DNA of 41,688 bases. Source: Candidatus Poseidoniaceae archaeon (lineage in GTDB: Archaea > Thermoplasmatota > Poseidoniia > Poseidoniales > Poseidoniaceae). The notes under the pieces are model-generated. The model had not been told where the DNA came from and did no database searches. It was given only the letters and a program-made list of their open reading frames with translations. Below are positions 16,927-25,897 of this stretch, one piece after another; the first letter of the stretch is position 1; every line of letters begins with the position of its first letter. Where the stretch lies: contig JANXHP010000100.1 of assembly GCA_024958795.1 (NCBI GenBank), forward strand, positions 1 through 41,688. The letters are read 5' to 3'. Both the position numbers and the translations under genes were made by a program.

Positions 16927-16962
16927 ACTCGCTTCAATGTTGATGCGAGTATTCATCAACAT
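16927..16962 (+). other. interlocking inverted repeats compatible with an RNA pseudoknot or alternative hairpins
   Basis: ACTCGC (16927-16932) pairs with GCGAGT (16945-16950), and ATGTTGATG (16937-16945) pairs with CATCAACAT (16954-16962). Each stem has an arm inside the loop of the other and they overlap at one base (16945), the order of an H-type pseudoknot or of two exclusive hairpins. It lies in the 93-base gap between the rpo3 stop and the pantoate kinase ATG at 16996. It could end the upstream operon or control the kinase. Confidence 0.5.
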
Positions 16963-16995
16963 AGTTTAGTCTGCTATCTCTATTGGGGTTGCAAG

Positions 16996-18015
16996 ATGGT
17001 TATCAAGAGGTGCGGAGGTCATGTCACTCTCTTATTCTCAATTTGCTTAGATAGCAAATTGCCAAGAAGCCAAGGCAGCCGTGGAGCTGGATTCAATATT
17101 ACAGACGGAGTTGAAGCCAATGTTCGTCACTTATGGTCAAATAAACCAGCATCGGCAATACGCTATTCTGCAGGTTCATCATTAGATGAGGAAATAGGAG
17201 ATGTCAAACAAGGAGATATTAGGATAAATGTCACTGCAATGGATGGTTCTGAATTACAAAATGGAACAGTAATCTATCAAGAATTAATTGAAGGACTAAT
17301 CGATGCAAGATTACTGAATAGAGAAGATGCTTACGAAATAAATGTGCGATTGGAATTGCCTACTAGTCAAGGATTTGGAATGTCAGCTGCCGGACTTATT
17401 GCAGTTGCTCTCGCTTTTCACCAGTTAACAGGTAAAGGTAAAATTGAGCAGTATTACCGACTAGCCCATCGCATTGAAAGAATACATAGTGGTGGTTTAG
17501 GAGATGTATTAGGGATTTATGCAGGTGGAGTTGAATTGCGATTAGAAGCAGGTTCTCCAGTCTCTCCGGGAAAGGCGGTAGGTTTTCCTTGTAATCAAAA
17601 AATTCTCTTAGCGTGGATTCCTCAAGAATCACGGCATACTGGTAAATATATCGATGACCCAAATTGGCAACGGACAATAATATCCGCGGGTGAGAGCGCG
17701 GTCAATCTCTTGCGGCAAGGTAATTGGAGTCATGATAAATGGCCACAGTTACTACAATGTTCAGAACAGTTTGCTACAGCCTCTGGAATGCTAGATGAAC
17801 CGGTGAGAAATGCATTTTTATCTAACGCTAATGAAGAAATAAGTAAATTGGGATATGACTCAATAATGTCAACAAGATTGTGTATGCTAGGAGTCTCATT
17901 GTGCGTATTGCCCAAAGAATTATCCAAACCATTACCGATTGAAATGTTGGAAGAATTATCTGAACAATTGATGAAAAGAGGCATGGGTGTCCGCATCACC
18001 AATATTGATAGTTAA
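16996..18015 (+). CDS. archaeal pantoate kinase (GHMP family)
   Basis: Phosphorylates pantoate in the archaeal route to coenzyme A, where phosphopantothenate synthetase follows. It matches the archaeal pantoate kinase branch of the GHMP superfamily: GGHVTLLFSI at the N-terminus, GSRGAGFNITDGVEANV (about 26-42), the ATP-binding loop LPTSQGFGMSAAG (about 120-132) and GGLGDVLGIYAGGVELR (about 172-188). 339 residues, in the expected range. A weak GGGGTT precedes the ATG. It follows rpo3 by 93 bases containing strong inverted repeats, and its stop abuts the stop of the convergent CDIN1-like gene with no gap. Confidence 0.88.
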   Translation: MVIKRCGGHVTLLFSICLDSKLPRSQGSRGAGFNITDGVEANVRHLWSNKPASAIRYSAGSSLDEEIGDVKQGDIRINVTAMDGSELQNGTVIYQELIEGLIDARLLNREDAYEINVRLELPTSQGFGMSAAGLIAVALAFHQLTGKGKIEQYYRLAHRIERIHSGGLGDVLGIYAGGVELRLEAGSPVSPGKAVGFPCNQKILLAWIPQESRHTGKYIDDPNWQRTIISAGESAVNLLRQGNWSHDKWPQLLQCSEQFATASGMLDEPVRNAFLSNANEEISKLGYDSIMSTRLCMLGVSLCVLPKELSKPLPIEMLEELSEQLMKRGMGVRITNIDS

Positions 18016-19125
18016 TCAAGAACCCTCAGGCGATAGTCCGGAAAGATCGAGTGGACTAGCATCAAGTAATGTACACCCTGGCATGAATAAATTTGCACTG
18101 AATCCATGCCGGTAGACAACAGCACCACTGCCCCATTCGTTGATGTAGCGAGACATTTGAGATGCCATTTTCTTTCTTTGAAATTTTACATCAGCACCGT
18201 AGAAATGTTTTGCATCAATCCAAGCAACTGGGTTTCCATTGATTTCCACATGATCTAAGAACAAAATATCTGGAGTTGCTACAGGTCTGCCATGCTGAGC
18301 TGATTGTTCGCGAACCATTTCTGGTTGTCGGCGAAGTTTCACTCCTTGGTCTTCAAACCAATCCGATAAGATATCTTCAAATTTATCTGCCTTTACTTGA
18401 ACTTCGGATTGGTCAACATTTGAGACTCTATCAGCTGCTTCTGCCTCTTCAAATTCTTTTCTTTCACGCTCAGGCAATTTGCTAGGTGAGCGTAAGCACT
18501 CTTTGATTTTTGTTTTTGACCATTTTAACTCACCCAAAACAATTCTAAAAATATTCATTGGCGGAAAATCAAATCGCTTTGAAAGGTCAACAATACTGAT
18601 GCCTTCTTTGTATAATCGTGCTAATGCCTTACTCCGAGATTGTAATCTACCATGACCATAAACAGTTTTTTGCTGCAATAGTGCAGAACGTAGAGACAAG
18701 GCTTGGTCTAGACTCATCTCGTGTTTTTTGACAATTTGAGCGATTTCTTCAACTCTTTCATCTTCCAGCCAGCCGAATTCTCCCTTACGGATAACCTCAT
18801 CTGCCATTATAGCCTCTACTTTGAGAGCAACAGGCGACACCTTCCATTCAAATGAGAAGCGTTTTGGTTCATCCATGTTTTTGGGAAAGGCAAGTGGCCT
18901 TTCTTTTACAGTAAATCTATTATTTGCTTTGGAATTCATCACATCAATTTCTTTAATATTTTTTTCCATTAGAACTTTTTTAGAAGTAGTTCCGTAGCGT
19001 TTTTTGGTATTTCTATTACCGCGATTGGAATTGTTATTTCGATTCCGTTTTGATTTGGTTTTGGATTTCGCAGAATCCTTACCGGAGTCTTCACTCATAT
19101 CTACGGCTTTTTGTCCACACTCCAT
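18016..19125 (-). CDS. CDIN1/C15orf41-like TPD-family predicted nuclease
   Basis: 369 residues. The C-terminal domain (about 240-350) resembles the TPD-motif family that includes human CDIN1 (C15orf41), a restriction-endonuclease-like fold. Key features are the signature ATPDILFLD (D286), GNPVAWIDAKHFYG giving D304-x-K306 as a PD-(D/E)xK-type site, and SRYINEWGSGAVVYRHGF. Before it, a helical region (about 110-215; YGHGRLQSRSKALARLYKEGIS and DLSKRFDFPPMNIFR) is consistent with the HTH region of that family. The N-terminus (1-50) is Lys/Arg/Asn-rich and probably disordered. GGGAG five bases upstream supports the ATG at 19125. Confidence 0.8.
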   Translation of the reverse strand: MECGQKAVDMSEDSGKDSAKSKTKSKRNRNNNSNRGNRNTKKRYGTTSKKVLMEKNIKEIDVMNSKANNRFTVKERPLAFPKNMDEPKRFSFEWKVSPVALKVEAIMADEVIRKGEFGWLEDERVEEIAQIVKKHEMSLDQALSLRSALLQQKTVYGHGRLQSRSKALARLYKEGISIVDLSKRFDFPPMNIFRIVLGELKWSKTKIKECLRSPSKLPERERKEFEEAEAADRVSNVDQSEVQVKADKFEDILSDWFEDQGVKLRRQPEMVREQSAQHGRPVATPDILFLDHVEINGNPVAWIDAKHFYGADVKFQRKKMASQMSRYINEWGSGAVVYRHGFSANLFMPGCTLLDASPLDLSGLSPEGS

Positions 19126-19215
19126 GAAGACTCCCTAAAAAAGTCCTGAAAACCAATAGAATACCGGCAATCACCGACAGGGCGGTTTGATAAGTCCGAC
19201 TTCTTTGCAACAATT

Positions 19216-22107
19216 ATGCGGCCGTTTGTAATTTGTGGAACTATTTCCCTTCTTTTCATTTTAGCATCTATTTCAGCAATAGTTCAAAATAATACTGAAA
19301 ACTACACAATTGAAGAAAATGATAGAACATTATTGATAGATGACAGTGCTCACTATTCGTCAGAAAACAATACTACAATTGGGTGGTTTGCACAAGCCAT
19401 TGGCATACATGATGATTCAATTGAAGATTCTGTCAGTTTCCAAAATGGCACTACTGTAGTAGTTGGTTCATTTCAATCATATATTGATTTTAGTTTTGAA
19501 TTCCCTGGACCGCAATCTACCAATGGGCCAGGCAATGTTGATTTTTACATGGCTTGGCTAGATGAAAATGGTACATGGCTGTCAAGTATAGGCGGCGGTA
19601 GCCAAGGATTTGATACACTTGAATCGATAGAGAAACTGTCATCAGGGGATATTGTAGTTTCAGGAACTTATTGCTATGATACGGTTGATGAAGAATGTAG
19701 TATGACTCTAGGAGAACTTGATCCTATTATCAAAACGAACGACGCTGATGATGGTAATGTATTCCTTGCAAGAATGTCCGCTGACGGAGTTTGGTTGTGG
19801 GCTACTCAAATCGAATCATCTTTAGGAGTGTTCGAATTTTCGTTAACTGTAAATACATTAGATGAAATACATCTAGGTGCAATTTTCACTGGAATGATTG
19901 AATTCAATAGTCAAATAATTCCAGGTGGTGAGTCACTTAATCTAATGATTGCAATTTTTGACGAACAAGGTCAACCAATAAATGCCATTAGCGCAATATC
20001 TCCACAAGGAATTGAATTTGTAGGCTCATTATGTACGGATGATATTGGAAATACATACGCTGCAATAACTTTCTTTGAGGAAATAATGTTTGATCAAATA
20101 ATGTTGAATGGTACTGGGTATGCGGATATTGCTATTGCACGTTATGATTCCACTGGTTGGTTATGGGCACAAAGTGGTGGCGGAGAAGCAGAGGATTTAG
20201 CATGGGATTGTGACGGCTCAGAATCAGGCGTTACAGTTGTAGGAGAATACCAAGGTAATGCTAGTTTTGGTGATTATTACACTGAATCAAGTCAGTGGGT
20301 CGATGGATTTATTGTTTCATTAAATGAAGATGGTGAGTGGACCTCATTCCAGAAAATTAGTGGAATTGGAAGCGATAGGATTAATTCGGTGTTAGTCAAC
20401 CAATTTGGAGAAATTACAATCGCTGGAATTACTTCAGGTGGATTTACTATTGGCCAGGACACACTGCAAGATATTGATGGTATTACAGATGTATATCACT
20501 ATGATGTGTTTGTTGCCCATGCTGATGTAAACGAAACTTGGCAATGGGCAATTATTGCAGGAGGCCAAGGCAATGATGGATTAACTTCGATGAACGTTGG
20601 GCCAAGTGGTTCACCAATTATCACGGTAACATTGTATGAAGATGGAGTATTCGGTGGATATGAAGCAAATCAAGAAAGTGGAATTGATATCGGAGTATGG
20701 TCTTATGAAACGGATTTAGATGGAGATGGTATTGTCGATGGTTCTGATAATTGTTTGCGCGATAGCAACCCATTGCAGGAAAACTATGATGGAGATAATG
20801 CTGGAGATGTTTGTGACATAGATGATGATAATGATGGAGTTATTGATACTGCAGATGATTGTCCATATGGAGAAACACAATGGCAAAGCGATTCATCGAC
20901 CGATTATGATGGTGATGGATGCCAAGATTCGACAGAAGATTATGACGATGATGAAGATGGGATTTTTGATAGTAATGACCTATGCCCGTTAGGTTCTTTG
21001 GGATGGGTCTCCACTCTAGAAGAGGACATTGAAGGGGATGGTTGTGCAGATTGGGATACTGATGAAGATGGGTATGTTGACCAAATGGATAATTGTCCGA
21101 CAACATACAATCCGTTACAAGCTGATTTAGATGATGACCAAATTGGAGATGTTTGTGATAGCGATGAAGATGGAGATGGAATTGAGATTCCTCAAGACCT
21201 TTGCCCTCATGACATCACTCCATGGTTGTCAAACCCTGCAAGTGACTATGATTCAGATGGTTGCCAAGATTCAGTAAATGATTACAATGATGATGCAGAT
21301 GCGATTCCGGATGTCAACGACCATTGTCCGTTAGGATACATTGGCTGGGAAGAAAATGCTAGTATATTCGACCACGATGGTGATGGTTGTCATGACCAAA
21401 TGGAAGATGATGATGATGACAATGATGGATTTGATGATGATGACGATAATTGTCCTACTGGCATTGTAGGGATCAATCAAGGTGGTCAAGACGAAGATAA
21501 TGACGGTTGTATTGATTCAGCTGAAGATGATGATGACGATAACGATGGAGTTGCAGATTCTGAAGACCAATGTCCTAGAACACCAAAACTAACCATGGTA
21601 TCAGGTTCGGGTTGTAGTCAATATCAATTAGATGATGATTTAGATGGAGTTGTTAATGCAGAGGATATTTGTTTAAACAGCAAACCGAGTGTTGCAGTAG
21701 ATGAACAGGGTTGTGAAAAATTAGTATTAGATCAAAATCCGGAAGAAGTAAAGGCAGAAGGATCATTTTTTAATCTAACTAATTTCTTCTTTTTGCTAGC
21801 CATTCTAATGGGTGTTGTTGCAGTATACATCTCTAATATGAAACCAAAAATGAAGAATGCACCAATTGCACCTCCTGTCAATCCAATGGATGCACTAGAA
21901 TCTCCAGAAGAAGTGAAAACATTGGAACCTGCAAGTCTTGAAGCACTTAAGTCTGCTGAAGAAGATACTGCCGAGCCTGAAGCAGTCAGCGATGATGTTG
22001 ACTACTCCTCAATGACTGTAGTCCAGTTAAAGGATCTCCTCAGAGAGACTGGCAAGACCGTATCTGGGAAGAAGGCTGAACTCATCGAGCGCCTGCAGAG
22101 TGATTAA
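19216..22107 (+). CDS. giant exported TSP3-repeat protein with single membrane helix and cytoplasmic SAP domain
   Basis: 963 residues. A signal peptide (about 1-22) precedes a repeated beta-rich region (about 40-495) with recurring DENGTWLSSIGGG and ADGVWLWATQ-like units, resembling SBBP/propeller repeats. Residues about 500-815 are acidic thrombospondin type 3 repeats (DLDGDGIVDGSDNC, DDDNDGVIDTADDCP and similar) that bind calcium in characterised members. One transmembrane helix follows (about 855-875, NFFFLLAILMGVVAVYI), then an acidic linker. The last 30 residues (MTVVQLKDLLRETGKTVSGK, then KAELIERL) are a SAP motif, normally a DNA-binding helix-extended-helix, here facing the cytoplasm. 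Convergent with leuS, with the stops overlapping in TTAA. Confidence 0.85.
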   Translation: MRPFVICGTISLLFILASISAIVQNNTENYTIEENDRTLLIDDSAHYSSENNTTIGWFAQAIGIHDDSIEDSVSFQNGTTVVVGSFQSYIDFSFEFPGPQSTNGPGNVDFYMAWLDENGTWLSSIGGGSQGFDTLESIEKLSSGDIVVSGTYCYDTVDEECSMTLGELDPIIKTNDADDGNVFLARMSADGVWLWATQIESSLGVFEFSLTVNTLDEIHLGAIFTGMIEFNSQIIPGGESLNLMIAIFDEQGQPINAISAISPQGIEFVGSLCTDDIGNTYAAITFFEEIMFDQIMLNGTGYADIAIARYDSTGWLWAQSGGGEAEDLAWDCDGSESGVTVVGEYQGNASFGDYYTESSQWVDGFIVSLNEDGEWTSFQKISGIGSDRINSVLVNQFGEITIAGITSGGFTIGQDTLQDIDGITDVYHYDVFVAHADVNETWQWAIIAGGQGNDGLTSMNVGPSGSPIITVTLYEDGVFGGYEANQESGIDIGVWSYETDLDGDGIVDGSDNCLRDSNPLQENYDGDNAGDVCDIDDDNDGVIDTADDCPYGETQWQSDSSTDYDGDGCQDSTEDYDDDEDGIFDSNDLCPLGSLGWVSTLEEDIEGDGCADWDTDEDGYVDQMDNCPTTYNPLQADLDDDQIGDVCDSDEDGDGIEIPQDLCPHDITPWLSNPASDYDSDGCQDSVNDYNDDADAIPDVNDHCPLGYIGWEENASIFDHDGDGCHDQMEDDDDDNDGFDDDDDNCPTGIVGINQGGQDEDNDGCIDSAEDDDDDNDGVADSEDQCPRTPKLTMVSGSGCSQYQLDDDLDGVVNAEDICLNSKPSVAVDEQGCEKLVLDQNPEEVKAEGSFFNLTNFFFLLAILMGVVAVYISNMKPKMKNAPIAPPVNPMDALESPEEVKTLEPASLEALKSAEEDTAEPEAVSDDVDYSSMTVVQLKDLLRETGKTVSGKKAELIERLQSD

Positions 22108-24926
22108 TTGTACACTATTGCTGGTCCAAGAGGCATTGCTGCTCCAGCCCGTTGAGTTGAATCTTCTTCTGATTCTCCAATAACAAATGTGATGTTTTCA
22201 AGACCTAAGTCAGCAGCAATAAATTCACTTCGCTGTTGTAAGACTTGTTGTTCATTCAAATCGCCTAATATCACAGAACGAGAATAGTCGTCCCATTTGA
22301 ATAACTGTGGAAGCATTTTCTTGCCCCAATAACCCATTATCTCGCCCTTTCTTTGACCCTGACAGATTTCCATTTCCGATAGTATTGGAATGAATGATTT
22401 CGGATTTCCTCCAGAGATTATGAAATCCAAAGCAGTCTTTGCCAAATCTCGTTTCCAGTGAGGACTGATTACAACAATTGCTGATTTAGCCCCATTTTCT
22501 AAATGCCGTTCTGCTACATTCTTTATTTTTCTAGCAGATTCAAGGAATGAGCGCATGTATGCTTCAGCATCCAAAATGGATTGGTGTTGTTTACTAACAT
22601 TTCCAGGGTTGTTGAATTGTGATGCTGAAATTAATGTTTGGTGTCCTAAAGCTTGCCCCCAATCTTCAGCCATATGCGGTGTTGAAATTGAAATCAAATG
22701 AGACCAAACGCTGAGTAATTCTTTTCCAACAGCCGGATTCAATCCACCTCGGCGAATATACCAATTGATATCTTTTGGAATTTCATAGTGAGAGATTTCA
22801 ACAGCTCGTCGTAAATCATACACATCCATCGCTTGTTGGAATTCATTGCTGCGGTGACAGATTCGTGCTCGTAACCAATCATCCATTACTGATTCAGTTC
22901 CATTCCATGACAGAATTGTTTCAGGCATACTTCGCAAGGATTGCATGACTCTATTATTCGCCTCTAGGGCGGTGTCAGACCAATCCATTCCAGCAGTAGG
23001 GTTTGCAGCGAATAGAATGAACAAACGTACTGTATCGGCTCCATATTTCTCAATCATATCTTCAGGTGAAACAGTATTGCCAAGTGATTTACTCATTTTT
23101 GCACTGCGTTCCCCTAACTGTGAATTACATTGTGGGCATGGAGAGCCGGCATGATCAACTGATAGCGTAATAGAGCAAGTGTCGCACCAAGGAGCGCCCA
23201 TATTTACCATTCCTTGACACAATAACTCATTGAATGGTTCATCTATGTCATGGAGCCCTAAATCTCGAAGTGCCTTTGTCCAGAATCTAGCATATATCAA
23301 ATGCATCTGAGCGTGTTCAATTCCACCACAATAGAAATCTACATTCATCCAATAGTTGGCGACTTTCTTATCAAAACAAAAATCATCATTCATCGCATCT
23401 GTATAACGCCAATAATACCATGATGAATCAACGAAGGTATCCATTGTATCGGTTTCCCTTCTTGCAGCCTTACCACATTTCGGACAATCAACAGCCAAGA
23501 AAGATTCAGAAGTTTCCAATGCGTTGCCTTGTCCAAAGGCAACATCTGTAGGCAATTCAACCGGAAGGTCCGATTCAGGAACTGCTACTTCGCCGCAGTC
23601 ACTACAATGAATTATTGGAATTGGAGTTCCCCAATAACGTTGACGAGAAACCAACCAAGGTCTAATTTTCCATTGAACCAAACCTTCACCCTTATTCATT
23701 TCTTCAAGTTTTGAAATCACCGCCTGCTTTGCATCTTCTCCATAAAGACCATCAAATCCTTGTAAACCAGAGTTTACCATCCAGCCCAATTCAGTCTTAG
23801 CCTTTTTCAATTCTTCATCAGGATTGGCACCTTCTTGCATCACAAGGACTTGCTTGATTGGGATATTGTATTGTTTAGCAAATTCGAAATCGCGCTCATC
23901 GTGTCCTGGGACGGCCATTACAGCACCTGTTCCATAGGAGGCAATAACGAAATTGCCCACCCATATTGGAATCAATTCTCCGGTGAGAGGATGGATTGCA
24001 TTACGTCCTAATGGCACTCCCTTCTTGACCTTCAGAACTTTTTCTCTATCAAAATCAGACATTGCTGCAACTTCATCTCTCAGTTGCTTCCATCCTTCTT
24101 CATATTGAGAACCTTCAACCAATGATTGTGCTAGCTGGTGTTCTGGTGCAAGAGTTACAAATGTAACACCGAACAATGTGTCAGGTCTTGTCGTGAAAAC
24201 TCGAATCTTTTCTTCACTCCCTTCAATTCCAAATTCGATCTCCGCACCTTCTGAACGACCTAACCAATGTTGTTGTAAGGATTTGACATTTGCAGGGAAC
24301 TCGATTGTTTCTAAACCATCTAATAATTGCTGAGCATATTTTGGTGTATCCAAAAACCATTGACTCATATTCTTCTGCCTAACATTACTATTACAACGCC
24401 AGCAACGCCCATTTGCTACTTGCTCATTAGCCAATACAGTTTCACATGAATCACACCAATTCACAGGTGCATATTTCCGATATGCTAATCCGTTTTCTAA
24501 AAATTTGGTGAAGAACCATTGTGTCCATTTGTAATATCTCGGTTCATGACTCATGACAATTCGTCGCCAATCATAAGAAAAACCCATCCGTTTGATTTGT
24601 GTAGTAATACTTTCCATGTTTTTCTTAGTAATATCATAAGGATGCATTCCTTCCTGTATCGCTGCATTTTCAGCAGGCATTCCAAATGAATCAAATCCTA
24701 TTGGATATAGAACATTAAAGCCCATCATCCGTTTATACCGAGCAACTGCATCACCAATTGAATAATTTCTAACGTGACCCATATGCATTTTTCCAGAAGG
24801 ATATGGATACATTTCAAGGCAATAAAATGGTGGTTTATGATGATCTATATCAGCTTCAAAAACTTGTGAATCAGCCCATTTTTTCTGCCAAGTAACTTCA
24901 TCACTTGGGGAAAATTCGCCGGCCAT
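22104..24926 (-). CDS. leuS: leucyl-tRNA synthetase, bacterial type
   Basis: Charges tRNA-Leu. The HIGH box HMGH (residues 48-51) sits in YPYPSGKMHMGHVRNYSIGD, the pattern of bacterial LeuRS rather than the archaeal/eukaryotic form. KMSKS is present (610-614, AKMSKSLGNTVSPEDM). The editing domain is seen at RVFTTRPDTLFGVTFV and GTGAVMAVPGHDERD. Three Cys4 zinc-ribbon patterns occur: CDSC...CWRC, CSDCGE...CPKC and CDTC...CPQC, the last just before KMSKS. I take the ATG at 24926, with GGGTG six bases upstream, over the GTG at 24935. About 940 residues. The gene is probably an ancient transfer from bacteria. Confidence 0.95.
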   Translation of the reverse strand: MAGEFSPSDEVTWQKKWADSQVFEADIDHHKPPFYCLEMYPYPSGKMHMGHVRNYSIGDAVARYKRMMGFNVLYPIGFDSFGMPAENAAIQEGMHPYDITKKNMESITTQIKRMGFSYDWRRIVMSHEPRYYKWTQWFFTKFLENGLAYRKYAPVNWCDSCETVLANEQVANGRCWRCNSNVRQKNMSQWFLDTPKYAQQLLDGLETIEFPANVKSLQQHWLGRSEGAEIEFGIEGSEEKIRVFTTRPDTLFGVTFVTLAPEHQLAQSLVEGSQYEEGWKQLRDEVAAMSDFDREKVLKVKKGVPLGRNAIHPLTGELIPIWVGNFVIASYGTGAVMAVPGHDERDFEFAKQYNIPIKQVLVMQEGANPDEELKKAKTELGWMVNSGLQGFDGLYGEDAKQAVISKLEEMNKGEGLVQWKIRPWLVSRQRYWGTPIPIIHCSDCGEVAVPESDLPVELPTDVAFGQGNALETSESFLAVDCPKCGKAARRETDTMDTFVDSSWYYWRYTDAMNDDFCFDKKVANYWMNVDFYCGGIEHAQMHLIYARFWTKALRDLGLHDIDEPFNELLCQGMVNMGAPWCDTCSITLSVDHAGSPCPQCNSQLGERSAKMSKSLGNTVSPEDMIEKYGADTVRLFILFAANPTAGMDWSDTALEANNRVMQSLRSMPETILSWNGTESVMDDWLRARICHRSNEFQQAMDVYDLRRAVEISHYEIPKDINWYIRRGGLNPAVGKELLSVWSHLISISTPHMAEDWGQALGHQTLISASQFNNPGNVSKQHQSILDAEAYMRSFLESARKIKNVAERHLENGAKSAIVVISPHWKRDLAKTALDFIISGGNPKSFIPILSEMEICQGQRKGEIMGYWGKKMLPQLFKWDDYSRSVILGDLNEQQVLQQRSEFIAADLGLENITFVIGESEEDSTQRAGAAMPLGPAIVYN

Positions 24927-24936
24927 TGGAAACACC

Positions 24937-24953
24937 CGCCCCCATAGGGGGCG
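24937..24953 (-). promoter_or_regulatory. GC-rich hairpin in the leuS 5' leader
   Basis: CGCCCCC-ATA-GGGGGCG is a perfect seven-base-pair stem with a three-base loop ending 11 bases before the leuS ATG. The ribosome site GGGTG overlaps its 3' arm on the minus strand, so folding could hide it. A near-identical hairpin occurs at 28501-28519. Confidence 0.5.
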
Positions 24954-25006
24954 AGTCTGCCACTAACACCACATTCTTGAATGCGACTCTTGATGAGGTG
25001 TGTCTA

Positions 25007-25081
25007 ATGTGCCTAATCCATGGGCAAGGATATCGCCGTACGCTGTCCGGTGAGAATAGATTTAGCCGGAGGATGGAGTGA
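25007..25081 (+). CDS. possible 24-codon upstream ORF overlapping the GHMP kinase start
   Basis: ATG at 25007 is preceded by AGGTG (24996-25000) at good spacing and reads MCLIHGQGYRRTLSGENRFS to a TGA at 25079-25081 in a different frame from the kinase. The kinase ATG at 25020 is the earliest possible in its frame (TAA at 25014-25016) and lacks its own ribosome site. Either a coupling leader peptide or chance. Confidence 0.2.
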   Translation: MCLIHGQGYRRTLSGENRFSRRME

Positions 25082-25895
25082 TGTTCCAGCATATTGCAAT
25101 AGCAAAAGCGGTGAAGTCGTCAATATTGCAATAACTCAATATGTTACAGCAAAAAAGACCTTTGATAAAAATAGAAGATTAACTGTTCAGTATTCAACAG
25201 ATGTACCCATTGGTTCAGGCTTGGGCACTTCTGGAGCAATGAATGTAGCATTATTAGCCGCAATTGATGGTAATGAAAGAAGGGCTGATGAACTCGCAGA
25301 AATGGCTTTCCAGTTTGAATCCATATTAGGAAATACAGGAGGGCGTCAAGACCAATGGGCAAGTGCACTGGGTGGAATAAATCACTTGACATTTAATGGC
25401 GATAATGTTGAGGTTAACCGATTAAATCCTTCAATAGAATTCCGTACTTGGTTGCAAACTCATTTATTATTATTCGATAGTAATATTCAACATGTTTCAG
25501 GCGAGATACATGATGATATTTGGAAAAAATTCCACCAACAAAATGAAGAGGTCATTCAAGGATTAGATATGATTAGAGGGGCTGGATTGATGATGGCAAC
25601 TGCAATTCGTGAAGAAGACACTTCCCAAGTGGTTGATTCTGTAAGAATGGTGATGTTGGGAGTAGACCTTTTAGACGAAAAATTACATGATCCATTTCGC
25701 GAAGTTCTAACTTCATTGGAGGCAATAGGATGTGTATTAGCTTGGAAAGCAATGGGTGCTGGAGGTGGAGGTGTAGTCGGAGTACTAATTGAAAGTGGAG
25801 AGAACTCAAAATCAGCATTACTAGATGCTGCCAATTCTGCAGGCTGGTCACTATTGCAATGGGCAATAGAGGACGTAGGTATTACCAAGCAATAG
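25020..25895 (+). CDS. GHMP-family sugar kinase (heptose-7-phosphate/fucose kinase-like)
   Basis: 291 residues. The N-terminal RCPVRIDLAGGWSDVPAYC matches the substrate-binding start of the HddA/fucokinase branch of GHMP kinases. The ATP loop PIGSGLGTSGAMNVALLAAI is at about 62-81, and the C-terminal glycine-rich AMGAGGGGVVGVLI at about 242-255. The likely product is a sugar 1- or 7-phosphate, and the exact sugar is unknown; a role in feeding nucleotide-sugar or surface-glycan synthesis fits the glycan genes further right. An in-frame TAA four bases before the ATG fixes the start. Its stop is two bases from the stop of the convergent receptor-like gene. Confidence 0.8.
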   Translation: MGKDIAVRCPVRIDLAGGWSDVPAYCNSKSGEVVNIAITQYVTAKKTFDKNRRLTVQYSTDVPIGSGLGTSGAMNVALLAAIDGNERRADELAEMAFQFESILGNTGGRQDQWASALGGINHLTFNGDNVEVNRLNPSIEFRTWLQTHLLLFDSNIQHVSGEIHDDIWKKFHQQNEEVIQGLDMIRGAGLMMATAIREEDTSQVVDSVRMVMLGVDLLDEKLHDPFREVLTSLEAIGCVLAWKAMGAGGGGVVGVLIESGENSKSALLDAANSAGWSLLQWAIEDVGITKQ

Positions 25896-25897
25896 AT

